The position numbers and the translations under genes were made by a program. From Gymnodinialimonas sp. 57CJ19 (GTDB lineage Bacteria; Pseudomonadota; Alphaproteobacteria; Rhodobacterales; Rhodobacteraceae), in contig NZ_CP151587.1 of assembly GCF_038396845.1 (NCBI RefSeq), positions 2,020,001-2,084,000 on the forward strand: DNA of 64,000 bases. The letters are read 5' to 3'. The notes beneath the pieces are model-generated. The model was not told where the DNA came from. It did not search any database and saw only the letters and a program-made list of their open reading frames with translations. Positions 1-9,168 of this stretch are shown piece after piece. How positions within the stretch are numbered: the first letter of the stretch is position 1; each line of letters begins with the position of its first letter.

Positions 1-31
1 GTGAACGATGTTCATTTATTGGAGAGCGATG

Positions 32-709
32 ATGTTCAAAACTCTGACAACCTTGGTGAATGGCGCCAATGCCCGCGCAGAAGAGCGGGTTAGGGACCAT
101 TACAGCATTGAATTGATTGACCAAAAGATCCGCGAGGCCGAAGCGAGCCTGAAGGCGGCCAAGTTTTCTCTGGCGTCTTTGATCCAGCGCGAACGCTCGG
201 AGGCGCGTCAGGTGGAGGCGTTGTCGAACCGGATTGCGGACCTGACCCAGCGCACCAAACTGGCGCTGGCCGATGGCCGAGAGGACATGGCGACAGAGGC
301 GGCGGGCGCGATTGCGCAGTTGGAAAACGAGCTGACCCTGCGCCACACCACGGTCGAGCGGTTGGAGACCCGGATCTTGCAGCTGCGTCATTCTGTTGAA
401 GGCGCGACACGGCGGATTACTGATTTAAAACAGGGCGCTATCGCGGCCCGGGCAGCGAAGAAAGAAGCCGATATCCAAAAGCATCTGGGCCGCCACGTGT
501 CCCAAGATACCGCGTTTGAAGAGGCGGAGGAGCTGATTGCCCGGGTCCTGAACCGTGATGACCCATTCGAGCAGACGCAAATCCTGCGCGAAATTGACGA
601 GGGCTTTGACCGCTCGGACATGACCGAACGCCTTAGCGCCGCTGGCTATGGCGACCCCCTGAAATCAACCGCTCAGGACGTGCTGCAACGTCTGCGTGCC
701 GACAAGTAA
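32..709 (+). CDS. pspA: PspA/IM30 family membrane-stress protein
   Basis: The product is about 225 aa, almost entirely charged and helical, with long coiled-coil heptads from residue 20 to 150. It opens with MFKTLTTLVNGANARAEE, typical of PspA/IM30 proteins, which bind the inner membrane surface and help maintain membrane integrity. An in-frame ATG at position 8 would add MFIYWRA, but GGAGAG at 21-26 lies inside that extension and sits 5 nt before the ATG at 32, so I use 32; ATG 29 is an alternative. A YiaA-like membrane protein follows after 24 nt, probably co-transcribed. The family call is firm; a phage-shock role here is inferred. No pspF or pspBC gene is visible. Confidence 0.85.
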   Translation: MFKTLTTLVNGANARAEERVRDHYSIELIDQKIREAEASLKAAKFSLASLIQRERSEARQVEALSNRIADLTQRTKLALADGREDMATEAAGAIAQLENELTLRHTTVERLETRILQLRHSVEGATRRITDLKQGAIAARAAKKEADIQKHLGRHVSQDTAFEEAEELIARVLNRDDPFEQTQILREIDEGFDRSDMTERLSAAGYGDPLKSTAQDVLQRLRADK

Positions 710-733
710 CCAAATCTTAACCGGAGAAGACCT

Positions 734-1009
734 ATGATTGACCGTCACCATAACACACTGATCATGAACCTGAATTTCCTTGGCGTCGCCGTGGCTTATG
801 GCCTTTTGGGCATGTCGCTCTGGCTATCCACGGACATGGCGTTGGCCACTAAAGGCTACTGGGCGATGGGCATTTTGCTGCTGACCCTAAGCCTGATTAA
901 CGTGGTGAAATATCGTTTCGACATGCGCTTCAGCGACGATCGTTTGCGCAAGATTGAAGACGCGCGAAACGAGAAGCTGTTGGAGGACGCGCTTAAAGAA
1001 GACGCGTAA
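734..1009 (+). CDS. YiaA/YiaB-family small inner membrane protein
   Basis: This 91-aa protein has two hydrophobic segments, about residues 12-32 and 41-60, joined by a short loop. A charged cytoplasmic tail rich in Arg, Glu and Lys follows. This is the architecture of the YiaA/B two-helix domain. Its biochemical role is unknown. It follows the PspA-like gene closely, so the pair is probably one transcription unit concerned with the cell envelope. A strong hairpin follows its stop codon. Confidence 0.75.
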   Translation: MIDRHHNTLIMNLNFLGVAVAYGLLGMSLWLSTDMALATKGYWAMGILLLTLSLINVVKYRFDMRFSDDRLRKIEDARNEKLLEDALKEDA

Positions 1010-1036
1010 CACCGGCCCTGCCGGACGTCACTAAAA

Positions 1037-1066
1037 GGGCCGCCGAGGATCAACCCTCGGCGGCCC
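1037..1066. terminator. Bidirectional hairpin terminator between yiaA-like gene and glyA
   Basis: A perfect 12-bp stem (GGGCCGCCGAGG / CCTCGGCGGCCC) encloses a 6-nt loop. It lies between two convergent genes. On the minus strand the stem is followed by TTTTAG, a fair U-tract, so it suits glyA best. On the plus strand the tail AAATTT is weaker. Confidence 0.8.
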
Positions 1067-1133
1067 AAATTTGCGTCGTTAACCAAGACTAACCCGCGAT
1101 GGGGTATATCAATGGTATATCAATCCGAAATCC

Positions 1134-2429
1134 TCAGAGGTTCGGGTAGATCGGGAAACGGTCACACATCTGCTGAACTTCGGCGCGGACTTTCGCCTCG
1201 ACCGCGTCATTGCCGTCCTCGCCGTTCGCGGCCAGACCATCGACCACTTCGACGATCCAATCGGCGATCTGGCGGAACTCGGCCTCACCAAACCCACGGG
1301 TCGTGCCGGCGGGGGAGCCAAGGCGCAGGCCAGAGGTGACCATGGGCTTTTCGGTGTCGAAGGGAATACCGTTCTTGTTGCAGGTGATATGGGCGCGACC
1401 CAGCGCTTTTTCCGTCGCGTTGCCCTTCACACCTTTGGCGCGCAGATCGACCAGCATCAGGTGCGTGTCGGTGCCGCCGGTAACGATGTTCAGCCCCCCC
1501 TTCACCAATTGGTCCGCCAATGCCTGAGCGTTGACGATCACCTGAGCCTGGTAGTCTTTGAACTCGGGGCGCAGGGCCTCACCGAAAGCCACGGCTTTCC
1601 CGGCGATGACATGCATCAGCGGGCCGCCCTGGATGCCGGGGAAGATGGCCGAGTTAACCTTTTTCGCGATGGCTTCGTCGTTGGTCACGATCATACCGCC
1701 CCGAGGCCCGCGCAGGGTTTTGTGGGTCGTGGTCGTGGCGACATGGGCGTGGGGGAAGGGCGAGGGGTAATGGCCCGACGCGACCATGCCCGCGAAATGC
1801 GCCATGTCCACCATCAGATACGCGCCGATCGTATCGGCAATCTCGCGCATCCGCTTGAAGTCAATGATCCGAGGGATGGCAGAGCCGCCCGCGATGATCA
1901 TCTTGGGCTTATGTTCCGCGGTCAGCTCGGCGATCTGGTCATAATCCACGTCCAGCGTGTCTTGGCGTACGCCGTATTGCACGGCATTGAACCATTTTCC
2001 CGACTGGTTTGGCCGCGCGCCGTGGGTCAGGTGACCACCGGCGTCCAGCGACATGCCAAGGATCGTATCGCCGGGCTGCAACAGCGCGGTAAACACACCT
2101 TGGTTCGCCTGAGAGCCAGAGTTGGGCTGCACGTTGGCGAAATCACAGCCAAACAGCTGCTTGGCACGGTCGATCGCCAATTCCTCGGCGATATCAACGT
2201 ATTGGCAGCCGCCGTAGTAGCGACGCCCCGGATACCCTTCGGCGTATTTGTTGGTCATCACGCCGCCCTGGGCCTCCATCACGGCGGCAGAGACGATGTT
2301 CTCGGACGCGATCAGCTCGATCTCGTCGCGCTGACGGCCAAGCTCCTGACGGGTCGCGGCGAAGATTTCGGGGTCACGGGACTCGAGGCTTTCGGTGAAA
2401 AAGCCCGCGTCGGTGTGGGAGGCGGTCAT
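1134..2429 (-). CDS. glyA: Serine hydroxymethyltransferase
   Basis: GlyA is a PLP enzyme that interconverts serine and glycine while charging tetrahydrofolate with a one-carbon unit. The 431-aa product has the usual length. The Schiff-base lysine is K237 in the motif [11 protein letters not shown]. Other family blocks include IELIASEN near residue 35, [15 protein letters not shown] and the C-terminal [15 protein letters not shown]. The frame stays open far upstream, but the family start [11 protein letters not shown] at 2429 has GGAG about 8 nt before it, so I use that. It is transcribed divergently from nadK across a 195-bp gap in which I see no clear regulatory element. Confidence 0.96.
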   Translation of the reverse strand: MTASHTDAGFFTESLESRDPEIFAATRQELGRQRDEIELIASENIVSAAVMEAQGGVMTNKYAEGYPGRRYYGGCQYVDIAEELAIDRAKQLFGCDFANVQPNSGSQANQGVFTALLQPGDTILGMSLDAGGHLTHGARPNQSGKWFNAVQYGVRQDTLDVDYDQIAELTAEHKPKMIIAGGSAIPRIIDFKRMREIADTIGAYLMVDMAHFAGMVASGHYPSPFPHAHVATTTTHKTLRGPRGGMIVTNDEAIAKKVNSAIFPGIQGGPLMHVIAGKAVAFGEALRPEFKDYQAQVIVNAQALADQLVKGGLNIVTGGTDTHLMLVDLRAKGVKGNATEKALGRAHITCNKNGIPFDTEKPMVTSGLRLGSPAGTTRGFGEAEFRQIADWIVEVVDGLAANGEDGNDAVEAKVRAEVQQMCDRFPIYPNL

Positions 2430-2624
2430 GGCGGATGCTCCTGCATGGCAGTGATTGTCTGGCCAGCGATGTATGGCAGATCGACCGGCCGGGAAAGCCC
2501 GGATTACGGCGCTGCAACAAGGAAATGCGGCATTTGAGGTGCCGATGTTGTCTTGATGAGCATTGTGTTTCCTATAGGCGCGGGCAATGGTCGAGGGGTA
2601 AACCACTGATCGAAAGGGGTCTTG

Positions 2625-3392
2625 ATGCCCTCTGCGCGCAACATTGCGTTTCTGGCGTCCGACACGCCGATGGCCCAAACGGCGAAAACTGCGCTGCAAC
2701 AGCGCTACGGAAGTTTCGCCCCCGAGGAGGCCGATGTGATCGTGGCATTGGGCGGCGATGGCTTCATGTTGTCCACCTTGCACGAAACCCAGGCGCTGCC
2801 GGCGCCCGTCTATGGGATGAACCGTGGCACCGTCGGCTTTTTGATGAACAGCTACAGCGAAGAAGGCCTGATTGCGCGGCTGGAAGCGGCAGAGGAGGCG
2901 GTAATCAACCCCTTGCATATGTGGGCAGAATGCGTGGACGGGACCATCGTGGAGGCTCTGGCCATCAATGAGGTGAGCCTGCTGAGGGAAGGCCCCCAGG
3001 CGGCAAAGCTAAGGATCATCGTGGACGGCAAATTGCGCATGGAGGAACTGGTCTGCGACGGCGCATTGGTCAGCACCCCCGCCGGGTCCACAGCCTATAA
3101 TTACTCGGCCCATGGTCCGATCTTGCCGATCGGGTCGGATGTTCTGGCAATGACAGCCGTTGCCGCCTTCCGCCCCCGGCGTTGGCGCGGGGCCCTGTTG
3201 CCCAAGTCCGCCGTCGTACGGATCGAGGTGGTCGAGGCCGCAAAACGCCCGGTGATGGCGGATGCGGACAGCCGAGCCGTCAAGCAGGTGGCAGCGGTGG
3301 AAATTCGGTCTGAGCCGACGGTAGAGCACCGCATTCTGTTCGATCCCGGCCACGGGCTGGAGGAAAGATTATTGCATGAACAGTTTCAGTAG
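2625..3392 (+). CDS. nadK: NAD kinase
   Basis: The 255-aa protein phosphorylates NAD to NADP. It shows the diagnostic [12 protein letters not shown] motif near residue 43 and the conserved [18 protein letters not shown] block near residue 150. It is short, as in other alphaproteobacterial NAD kinases. I chose ATG 2625 rather than the TTG immediately before it, since AGGGG lies about 6 nt upstream. It is followed by an NADP-linked malic enzyme gene, a sensible metabolic neighbour, but a hairpin-like palindrome lies between them. Confidence 0.95.
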   Translation: MPSARNIAFLASDTPMAQTAKTALQQRYGSFAPEEADVIVALGGDGFMLSTLHETQALPAPVYGMNRGTVGFLMNSYSEEGLIARLEAAEEAVINPLHMWAECVDGTIVEALAINEVSLLREGPQAAKLRIIVDGKLRMEELVCDGALVSTPAGSTAYNYSAHGPILPIGSDVLAMTAVAAFRPRRWRGALLPKSAVVRIEVVEAAKRPVMADADSRAVKQVAAVEIRSEPTVEHRILFDPGHGLEERLLHEQFQ

Positions 3393-3445
3393 AACCAACG
3401 GTCGCAGGTGTCGCAGTGCTCTGGCGCGGGTCCGGTGCTAAAGAC

Positions 3446-3461
3446 AGTTTAACGCTAAACT
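3446..3461 (+). promoter_or_regulatory. Palindrome upstream of maeB (operator or weak terminator)
   Basis: Arms AGTTTA and TAAACT flank a 4-nt centre and are followed by AATTTTTT. The stem is AT-rich and weak for a terminator. It lies 22 nt before the maeB start and just before a GGAGG ribosome site, so it may instead be an operator. Both readings are inference. Confidence 0.4.
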
Positions 3462-3483
3462 AATTTTTTGGGAGGGTGCTGGT

Positions 3484-5760
3484 ATGAGCGATGAGAAGAA
3501 GGATGGTCTGCGCGAGGCGGCGCTTGCGTATCACGAATTTCCCCGCCCCGGTAAGTTGGAAATCCGCGCAACCAAGCCGTTGGCCAATGGCCGCGATCTG
3601 GCCCGTGCCTATAGCCCCGGTGTGGCGGAGGCGAGCCTTGAAATAAAGGCCGACCCGGCCAATGCGGCCCGCTATACCGCGCGCGGCAATTTGGTGGCTG
3701 TGGTGTCGAACGGGACGGCGGTTCTGGGCCTAGGCAACATCGGGGCGCTGGCTTCCAAGCCGGTGATGGAAGGCAAGGCGGTTCTGTTCAAGAAGTTCGC
3801 CAACATTGATTGCTTTGACATTGAGGTGAACGAATCCGACCCCGAAAAGCTGGCCGATATCGTTTGCGCGCTGGAGCCGACCTTTGGCGCCATCAATCTC
3901 GAAGACATCAAGGCGCCCGATTGTTTCATCGTTGAACAACTTTGCCGAGAGCGGATGGGCATCCCGGTTTTCCACGACGACCAACACGGCACGGCCATCG
4001 TTGTGGGCGCGGCCGCGACCAATGCGCTGCGGGTGACCGGCCGGAAGTTCGAAGACATCAAAGTTGTGTCGACCGGCGGCGGCGCGGCGGGGATCGCCTG
4101 CCTCAACATGCTGCTGAAGTTGGGCGTACGGCGCGAGAACGTGTATCTGTGCGATATTGACGGGCTGGTTTATGAGGGCCGCGGCGGCTCGACCCCGCAA
4201 AAGGATGCCTATGCCCAGGGCACCGAGCCCAAGGGGTTGGGCGATGTGATCGAAGGGGCCGATCTGTTCCTTGGCCTGTCGGGACCCGGTGTCTTGACGC
4301 CCGAGATGGTGGCGAAAATGGCGCCCGGCCCGATCATCTTTGCGCTGGCCAATCCGACGCCCGAAATCCTGCCCGATGCCGCCCGCGCCGTGGCGCCCGA
4401 TGCGATTATTGCCACAGGGCGCAGCGATTTTCCCAACCAAGTCAATAACGTCCTGTGTTTCCCCTTCATCTTCCGGGGCGCGTTGGACGTGGGCGCGACC
4501 GAGATCAACGATGCCATGCAGATCGCCTGCATCGAAGGCATTGCCGCCATGGCGCGTGCCACGACAAGCGCCGAAGCCGCCGCCGCCTACAAGGGCGAGC
4601 AGCTGACCTTTGGCCCTGATTATCTGATCCCCAAACCCTTCGACCCGCGCCTGTCCGCCGTGGTCGCCAGTGCCGTGGCGAAGGCGGCCATGGAATCCGG
4701 GGTGGCGACGCGGCCGATAGAAGACCTTGACGCGTATCGCGCCAAATTGAACCAATCGGTGTTCAAATCCGCCCTTGTGATGCGGCCCGTGTTCGAAGCG
4801 GCAGCGACTTCCAAGCGGCAGATCGTCTTTGCCGAGGGCGAAGATGAAAGGGTGCTGCGTGCGGCCCAGGCGATGATTGAGGACACCGCCGACATGCCGA
4901 TCATGATTGGCCGCCCCGAGGTGATCGAGGCGCGCATTGAACGGGCCGGCCTGGTGATCCGCCCCGACAAAGACTTTGAGCTGGTGAACCCGGAGAATGA
5001 TCCAAGATACCGGGATTATTGGGAAACCTACCATTCGATCATGGCAAGGCGCGGCGTGTCACCGGATTTGGCCCGCGCGATCATGCGCACCAACACCACG
5101 GCGATCGGCGCGGTCATGGTACACCGGGGGGAAGCCGACAGCCTGATTTGCGGCACCTTTGGCCAATACCTGTGGCACCTGAACTATGTCACGGAAATCC
5201 TCGGCAGCGACATCCACAAACCGGTGGGTGCGTTGAGCCTTGTGATCCTAGAGGACGGGCCGCTGTTCATCGCGGATTCGCAGATCCACCCGCAACCGAC
5301 CGCCGCGCAGATCGCGGAAACCACGATCGCTTGCGCCCGCCACATGCGCCGCTTTGGGGTCGCGCCGAAGATTGCCCTGTGTTCGGGAAGTCAGTTTGGC
5401 AACCTCGACAGCCATTCAGGCAGGGTGATGCGCGAGGCGCTGGAGATCCTGGACAGTGAGCCGAGGGATTTTGTCTATGAAGGCGAGATGCACGTCGATA
5501 GCGCGTTGAATGAGGAATTGCGGGCCCGCGTGTTCCCCAATTGCCGTCTGGAAGGCGCGGCAAATGCCCTGATCTTCGTCTCCACCGACGCGGCGGGTGC
5601 GACGCGCAACATTCTGAAATCAAAGGCCAACGGGCTGGAGGTTGGTCCGATCCTGATGGGGATGGGCAACAAGGTGCATATCGTGACCCCCTCGATCACC
5701 GCCCGGGGATTGCTGAACATCGCGGCTTTGGCCGGAACGCCGGTTAGCCACTACGGGTAA
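3484..5760 (+). CDS. maeB: NADP-dependent malic enzyme with C-terminal phosphotransacetylase-like domain
   Basis: The 758-aa protein oxidatively decarboxylates malate to pyruvate with NADPH production. Residues 1 to about 430 are the malic-enzyme part: AYSPGVAEAS near 40, VLGLGNIGALASKPVMEGKA, PVFHDDQHGTA, and a nucleotide fold with STGGGAAGIACLNM. Residues from about 435 to the end form a phosphate-acetyltransferase-like domain (IVFAEGEDERVLRAAQ, LCSGSQFGNLDSHSGR). That domain is usually regulatory rather than catalytic in this two-domain class. The length is normal for the fused form. GGAGG lies 8 nt before the ATG. It appears to stand alone. Confidence 0.95.
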   Translation: MSDEKKDGLREAALAYHEFPRPGKLEIRATKPLANGRDLARAYSPGVAEASLEIKADPANAARYTARGNLVAVVSNGTAVLGLGNIGALASKPVMEGKAVLFKKFANIDCFDIEVNESDPEKLADIVCALEPTFGAINLEDIKAPDCFIVEQLCRERMGIPVFHDDQHGTAIVVGAAATNALRVTGRKFEDIKVVSTGGGAAGIACLNMLLKLGVRRENVYLCDIDGLVYEGRGGSTPQKDAYAQGTEPKGLGDVIEGADLFLGLSGPGVLTPEMVAKMAPGPIIFALANPTPEILPDAARAVAPDAIIATGRSDFPNQVNNVLCFPFIFRGALDVGATEINDAMQIACIEGIAAMARATTSAEAAAAYKGEQLTFGPDYLIPKPFDPRLSAVVASAVAKAAMESGVATRPIEDLDAYRAKLNQSVFKSALVMRPVFEAAATSKRQIVFAEGEDERVLRAAQAMIEDTADMPIMIGRPEVIEARIERAGLVIRPDKDFELVNPENDPRYRDYWETYHSIMARRGVSPDLARAIMRTNTTAIGAVMVHRGEADSLICGTFGQYLWHLNYVTEILGSDIHKPVGALSLVILEDGPLFIADSQIHPQPTAAQIAETTIACARHMRRFGVAPKIALCSGSQFGNLDSHSGRVMREALEILDSEPRDFVYEGEMHVDSALNEELRARVFPNCRLEGAANALIFVSTDAAGATRNILKSKANGLEVGPILMGMGNKVHIVTPSITARGLLNIAALAGTPVSHYG

Positions 5761-5865
5761 GCGGCGGAGGCTGAGCGGCGGGCTGGATTGCAGATGCACG
5801 GGACGTGTCGCAGATAGGAGAGTGGCCTGACATGCTGAGGCGGCACAACGTGAGAGGTTATTGCC

Positions 5866-7395
5866 ATGGCTGAGGACAAGGCACTGCCCGAAGGCGCTCG
5901 GCCCCCGTTGGCGCGGGCCGACAGCGCTCCAGAGGCGTTGCAACGGTTGTCCCACGATATCCGCTCGGCCATGTCGGACGTGTTGGGCGGGCTCAGGCTG
6001 GTGGAAACCGCCCGCCTCGATCCCCACGCCCAGACCCAGATTGACCGTATCCGCGCCGCCGCAGACACCTTGGCCACACTGGTCGATGACGCGCTTTTCG
6101 TCGCCACCGGAGAGACACAGATCAGGCCCGAGGAGGATTCCGTCATCGTAGCGGATTGGCTGACGACATTAGGGCAGCGATGGGCGGGGCGCGCCGCCGA
6201 GCGGGGCGGGCGCTTCAAGGTCGTGATAAAAAGCAAGATGCCTGAACGGCTCAGCATTTCTGCCATCAAGCTGGAACGGATCGTGGGTAATCTGGTCGGG
6301 AACGCCCTTGTCCACGGAGAGAAAAGCGACGTGGTGGCCGAAATCTACTGCGAGGCCGACGAGGGCTTTTTCATCTGCGTCAAGGACGGGGGGGGCGGCT
6401 TTCCGGATCATGTCTTGAACGCCGATGACGGCGGTGTTTCCAGCGACAAGGGCAGCGGCCTGGGCCTGTCCATTGCCCGCGCCCTCAGCGCCGAGATCGC
6501 GGCGGATCTTGCGCTGTCGAATGGCTGCGACGGAGCGGGCGGTTGCGCCTGCCTGATGATCCCATGGGACAAGATCATCTGGACTGCGGACCCGGAGCAG
6601 GTGCAAGAGGCACCGGACCTGAGCGGCCTGCGCATTCTGGTGGCGGAAGACAATCTGACGAACCAAACGATCTTGCGGCAGATGCTGGAAGCCATGGGCG
6701 CGGCCCCGGTGTTTGTGACCGACGGCATTGCTGCGATGGATGCGCTCCGACGTGACGAGTTCGATATCGCTTTGCTCGACATCGAGATGCCAAGGATGTC
6801 GGGGTTGGAAGTGATGGAACAGGTTCGCGCCTCTGAAGGGGCTTTGGCCAAGATGCCAATGATCGCAATCACGGCCTACGTTCTGCGCGATAACCGAGAG
6901 GCGATTTACAGCGCCGGTGCCGATGGTATTTTCGGCAAGCCGATTGGATCAAGCGCCCAGTTTGGCCGGTCGATCCTGCGCCATGTGGGCAAGCTACCGG
7001 CCCCCGCAGAGGGGCCAGAGCACGCAGCGCTGGTGGGCGCAGGTCTGGCGCCCAACATGGACGGCTACCGCTTTGAGCAACTGCTCGACGCCGCGGGGCC
7101 AGAGGGCGGCGCCGAGTTGTTGCAGCGGATGGAGGAAGACCTGACCGCCGTGCGCTGCGCTCTGGATGGGGGCATCGCCAAAGTCTCGGTCACAGAGCTG
7201 AGGGCGCAAACCCACATCCTTATCGCCATCGCGGGGGCGGTGGGGGCCGATAGATTGTGCCAATTGGCGGAAGTGTTGAACATCGCGGCGAAGCGGGCGA
7301 AATTGGATCATTTGCCGGTGATATACAGTCATCTGAGGGTGGCGCTTTCGGACCTGCTAGACCTGATCGCGAAACGGCGCGGCACCTCGACGTAG
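5866..7395 (+). CDS. Soluble hybrid sensor histidine kinase with receiver and Hpt-like domain
   Basis: This 509-aa protein has no membrane segment and no recognisable sensor domain. The order is: a phospho-acceptor helix with H30 in RLSHDIRSAM; an ATPase domain with N-box NLVGNALVHG, G1 DGGGGFPD and G2 GSGLGLSIARAL (to about residue 235); a receiver from about 250 with AEDN, phospho-Asp D305 (LLDIEMPRMSG), ITAY and FGKPI; and a C-terminal helical domain with THILIAIAGAVGA. The last matches the Hpt pattern HxLKGxAG with H450 kept but LKG changed to LIA. It could run a whole internal phosphorelay in the cytoplasm. No cognate regulator is adjacent, so the pathway is unknown. GAGAGG supports the start. 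Confidence 0.88.
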   Translation: MAEDKALPEGARPPLARADSAPEALQRLSHDIRSAMSDVLGGLRLVETARLDPHAQTQIDRIRAAADTLATLVDDALFVATGETQIRPEEDSVIVADWLTTLGQRWAGRAAERGGRFKVVIKSKMPERLSISAIKLERIVGNLVGNALVHGEKSDVVAEIYCEADEGFFICVKDGGGGFPDHVLNADDGGVSSDKGSGLGLSIARALSAEIAADLALSNGCDGAGGCACLMIPWDKIIWTADPEQVQEAPDLSGLRILVAEDNLTNQTILRQMLEAMGAAPVFVTDGIAAMDALRRDEFDIALLDIEMPRMSGLEVMEQVRASEGALAKMPMIAITAYVLRDNREAIYSAGADGIFGKPIGSSAQFGRSILRHVGKLPAPAEGPEHAALVGAGLAPNMDGYRFEQLLDAAGPEGGAELLQRMEEDLTAVRCALDGGIAKVSVTELRAQTHILIAIAGAVGADRLCQLAEVLNIAAKRAKLDHLPVIYSHLRVALSDLLDLIAKRRGTST

Positions 7396-7462
7396 GAGCG
7401 CTTGCACCGGCCCGCACATCGCCGCACACTCGATTACTGACGTTCCCGAATGAGGCTCCCTG

Positions 7463-7861
7463 ATGTCCGAGACTACATTGATCGACGAAGCGACCCGCGT
7501 GCGCAAGAATGCCCATGCTCCCTACTCGAATTTCAAGGTCGGCTGCGCCCTTCGATCCGTGGAGGGAAACCTCTATGTGGGCTGCAACGTAGAGAATGTG
7601 GCCTATCCCGAAGGCACCTGCGCCGAGGCCGGGGCGATTGCCGCGATGATTGCCGCAGGCGATACACGCATCGCCGAAGTGGCGGTGATCGCCGACAGTC
7701 CCGCCCCGGTGCCGCCCTGCGGGGGGTGCCGCCAGAAGCTGGCCGAATTTGCCGATCTGGACGCGCCAATCACCATGGCCACCACAGAAGGCAAGACCGA
7801 GGCCACGCAGGTGGGCACCTTGCTGCCGGGTCTGTTCACTGCGGCGCATATGACGAAATGA
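7463..7861 (+). CDS. cdd: Cytidine deaminase
   Basis: Cdd deaminates cytidine and deoxycytidine to uridine and deoxyuridine. The 132-aa product has the zinc and catalytic motifs CAEAGAI (with the proton-shuttle Glu) and PCGGCRQKL, plus the N-terminal HAPYSNFKVGCAL block. This is the homotetrameric short form. It is first of five genes for nucleoside salvage, and its stop codon overlaps the deoA start by 4 nt. Confidence 0.96.
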   Translation: MSETTLIDEATRVRKNAHAPYSNFKVGCALRSVEGNLYVGCNVENVAYPEGTCAEAGAIAAMIAAGDTRIAEVAVIADSPAPVPPCGGCRQKLAEFADLDAPITMATTEGKTEATQVGTLLPGLFTAAHMTK

Positions 7862-9168
7862 GCGACGCCCGCACGATCCTGACGAAACTGCGCCAAGGGG
7901 ACCGCCTGTCAGAGGCAGAGTTGGTCTGGTTTGCCACTGGTCTGGCCTCGGGAGAGGTCACGGACGCCCAAGCGGGCGCTTTCGCCATGGCCGTGTGCCA
8001 GTCGGGGTTGGGAGAGGAAGGGCGCACCTTCCTGACCCGCGCCATGTGCGCCACCGGCGACGTGCTGGATTGGCAGTTGGATGGCCCGGTTCTGGACAAG
8101 CATTCAACCGGGGGCGTGGGCGATTGCGTCTCGCTTCTGCTGGCACCTGCCTTGGCGGCCTGTGGGGCGTTTGTGCCGATGATCTCGGGCCGCGGATTGG
8201 GGCACACGGGCGGCACTCTGGACAAGCTAGAGGCCATTCCCGGCTACAACACCGATGTCTCGCCGGACGACTTGCAAGACATCGTGGCCGATGTGGGCTG
8301 CGCCATTGTGGGGGCCACCGCGGATATCGCCCCGGCTGACAAGCGCCTTTATGCGGTGCGCGATGTGACGGGGACGGTGGCATCGGTTGATCTGATCACC
8401 GCCTCAATCTTGTCCAAGAAGCTTGCCGCCGGGTTGGAGGCGATGGTGCTGGACGTGAAGGTCGGCTCTGGCGCGTTCATGGGGGCAGAAGCCGAAGCGA
8501 TTGCCTTGGCCCAGGCCTTGGTGGCCACGGGGCAGGGGGCGGGGTGCATGACCTCGGCTCTGGTCACGGATATGAACCAACCCCTGGCGCGGAGCGCGGG
8601 CAATGCGCTGGAAATCATCGAAGTGATGGAGGCGCTGACGGGCACGACCCCGGACTCGGCGTTAACCCAATTGACCGTCGCCTTGGGCGGAGAGGTCCTG
8701 GCGCTAGGCGGCCTGGCCGCCGATGCCGCCGATGGCGAAGGCCGGATCAGAACCGCAATCACCAGCGGTGATGCCGCCGCCGTCTTCGGAGAGATGGTCG
8801 CAGAACTGGGCGGCCCCGCAGATTTCGTCGAACGCTGGCCCGACCGGTTGCCTGCCGCCCCGGTGATGATGGATATCCACCCCGGTCAGCCGGGCTATGT
8901 CACCGCCATTGATACCCGCGCCCTGGGCGAGGCCGTGGTGCATCTGGGCGGCGGCAGGATGCGAGAGGACGATCGTATTGATCCGGCGGTCGGCCTGTCG
9001 GAGATCGCACGCTTGGGCATGCAGGTGGACAATGAGGCGCCCCTTGTGCGCATTCACGCCGCCGATGAAGACCAAGGCCGCGCCGTTGCGTCAAGGTTGC
9101 GCCGCGCTTTCACGCTGTCGGACAAACCGATTGATACGCCACCGCTGATCCATGAAAGGATTGCCTGA
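7858..9168 (+). CDS. deoA: Thymidine phosphorylase
   Basis: DeoA cleaves thymidine or deoxyuridine with phosphate to the base and deoxyribose-1-phosphate. The 436-aa product has the family signature region GRGLGHTGGTLDKLEAIPGY near residue 115 and DKHSTGGVGD near residue 82. The reading frame extends upstream inside cdd in another frame, but ATG 7858 forms an ATGA overlap with the cdd stop and gives MSDARTILTKLRQGDRL, the usual family start. Its ribose product feeds the next enzyme, DeoB. Confidence 0.96.
   Translation: MSDARTILTKLRQGDRLSEAELVWFATGLASGEVTDAQAGAFAMAVCQSGLGEEGRTFLTRAMCATGDVLDWQLDGPVLDKHSTGGVGDCVSLLLAPALAACGAFVPMISGRGLGHTGGTLDKLEAIPGYNTDVSPDDLQDIVADVGCAIVGATADIAPADKRLYAVRDVTGTVASVDLITASILSKKLAAGLEAMVLDVKVGSGAFMGAEAEAIALAQALVATGQGAGCMTSALVTDMNQPLARSAGNALEIIEVMEALTGTTPDSALTQLTVALGGEVLALGGLAADAADGEGRIRTAITSGDAAAVFGEMVAELGGPADFVERWPDRLPAAPVMMDIHPGQPGYVTAIDTRALGEAVVHLGGGRMREDDRIDPAVGLSEIARLGMQVDNEAPLVRIHAADEDQGRAVASRLRRAFTLSDKPIDTPPLIHERIA

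Noticed and set aside
1389..2537. 382-aa plus-strand ORF across glyA
   Set aside because: It is antisense to a conserved enzyme, with His/Gly/Arg-rich composition typical of a mirror frame in GC-rich DNA.
2430..2918. Upstream extension of the glyA frame, about 163 codons
   Set aside because: It overlaps nadK antisense, has no SHMT similarity, and the conserved SHMT start at 2429 has its own ribosome site.
3730..5034. 434-aa minus-strand ORF across maeB
   Set aside because: Same shadow pattern as above; no motif and no ribosome site.
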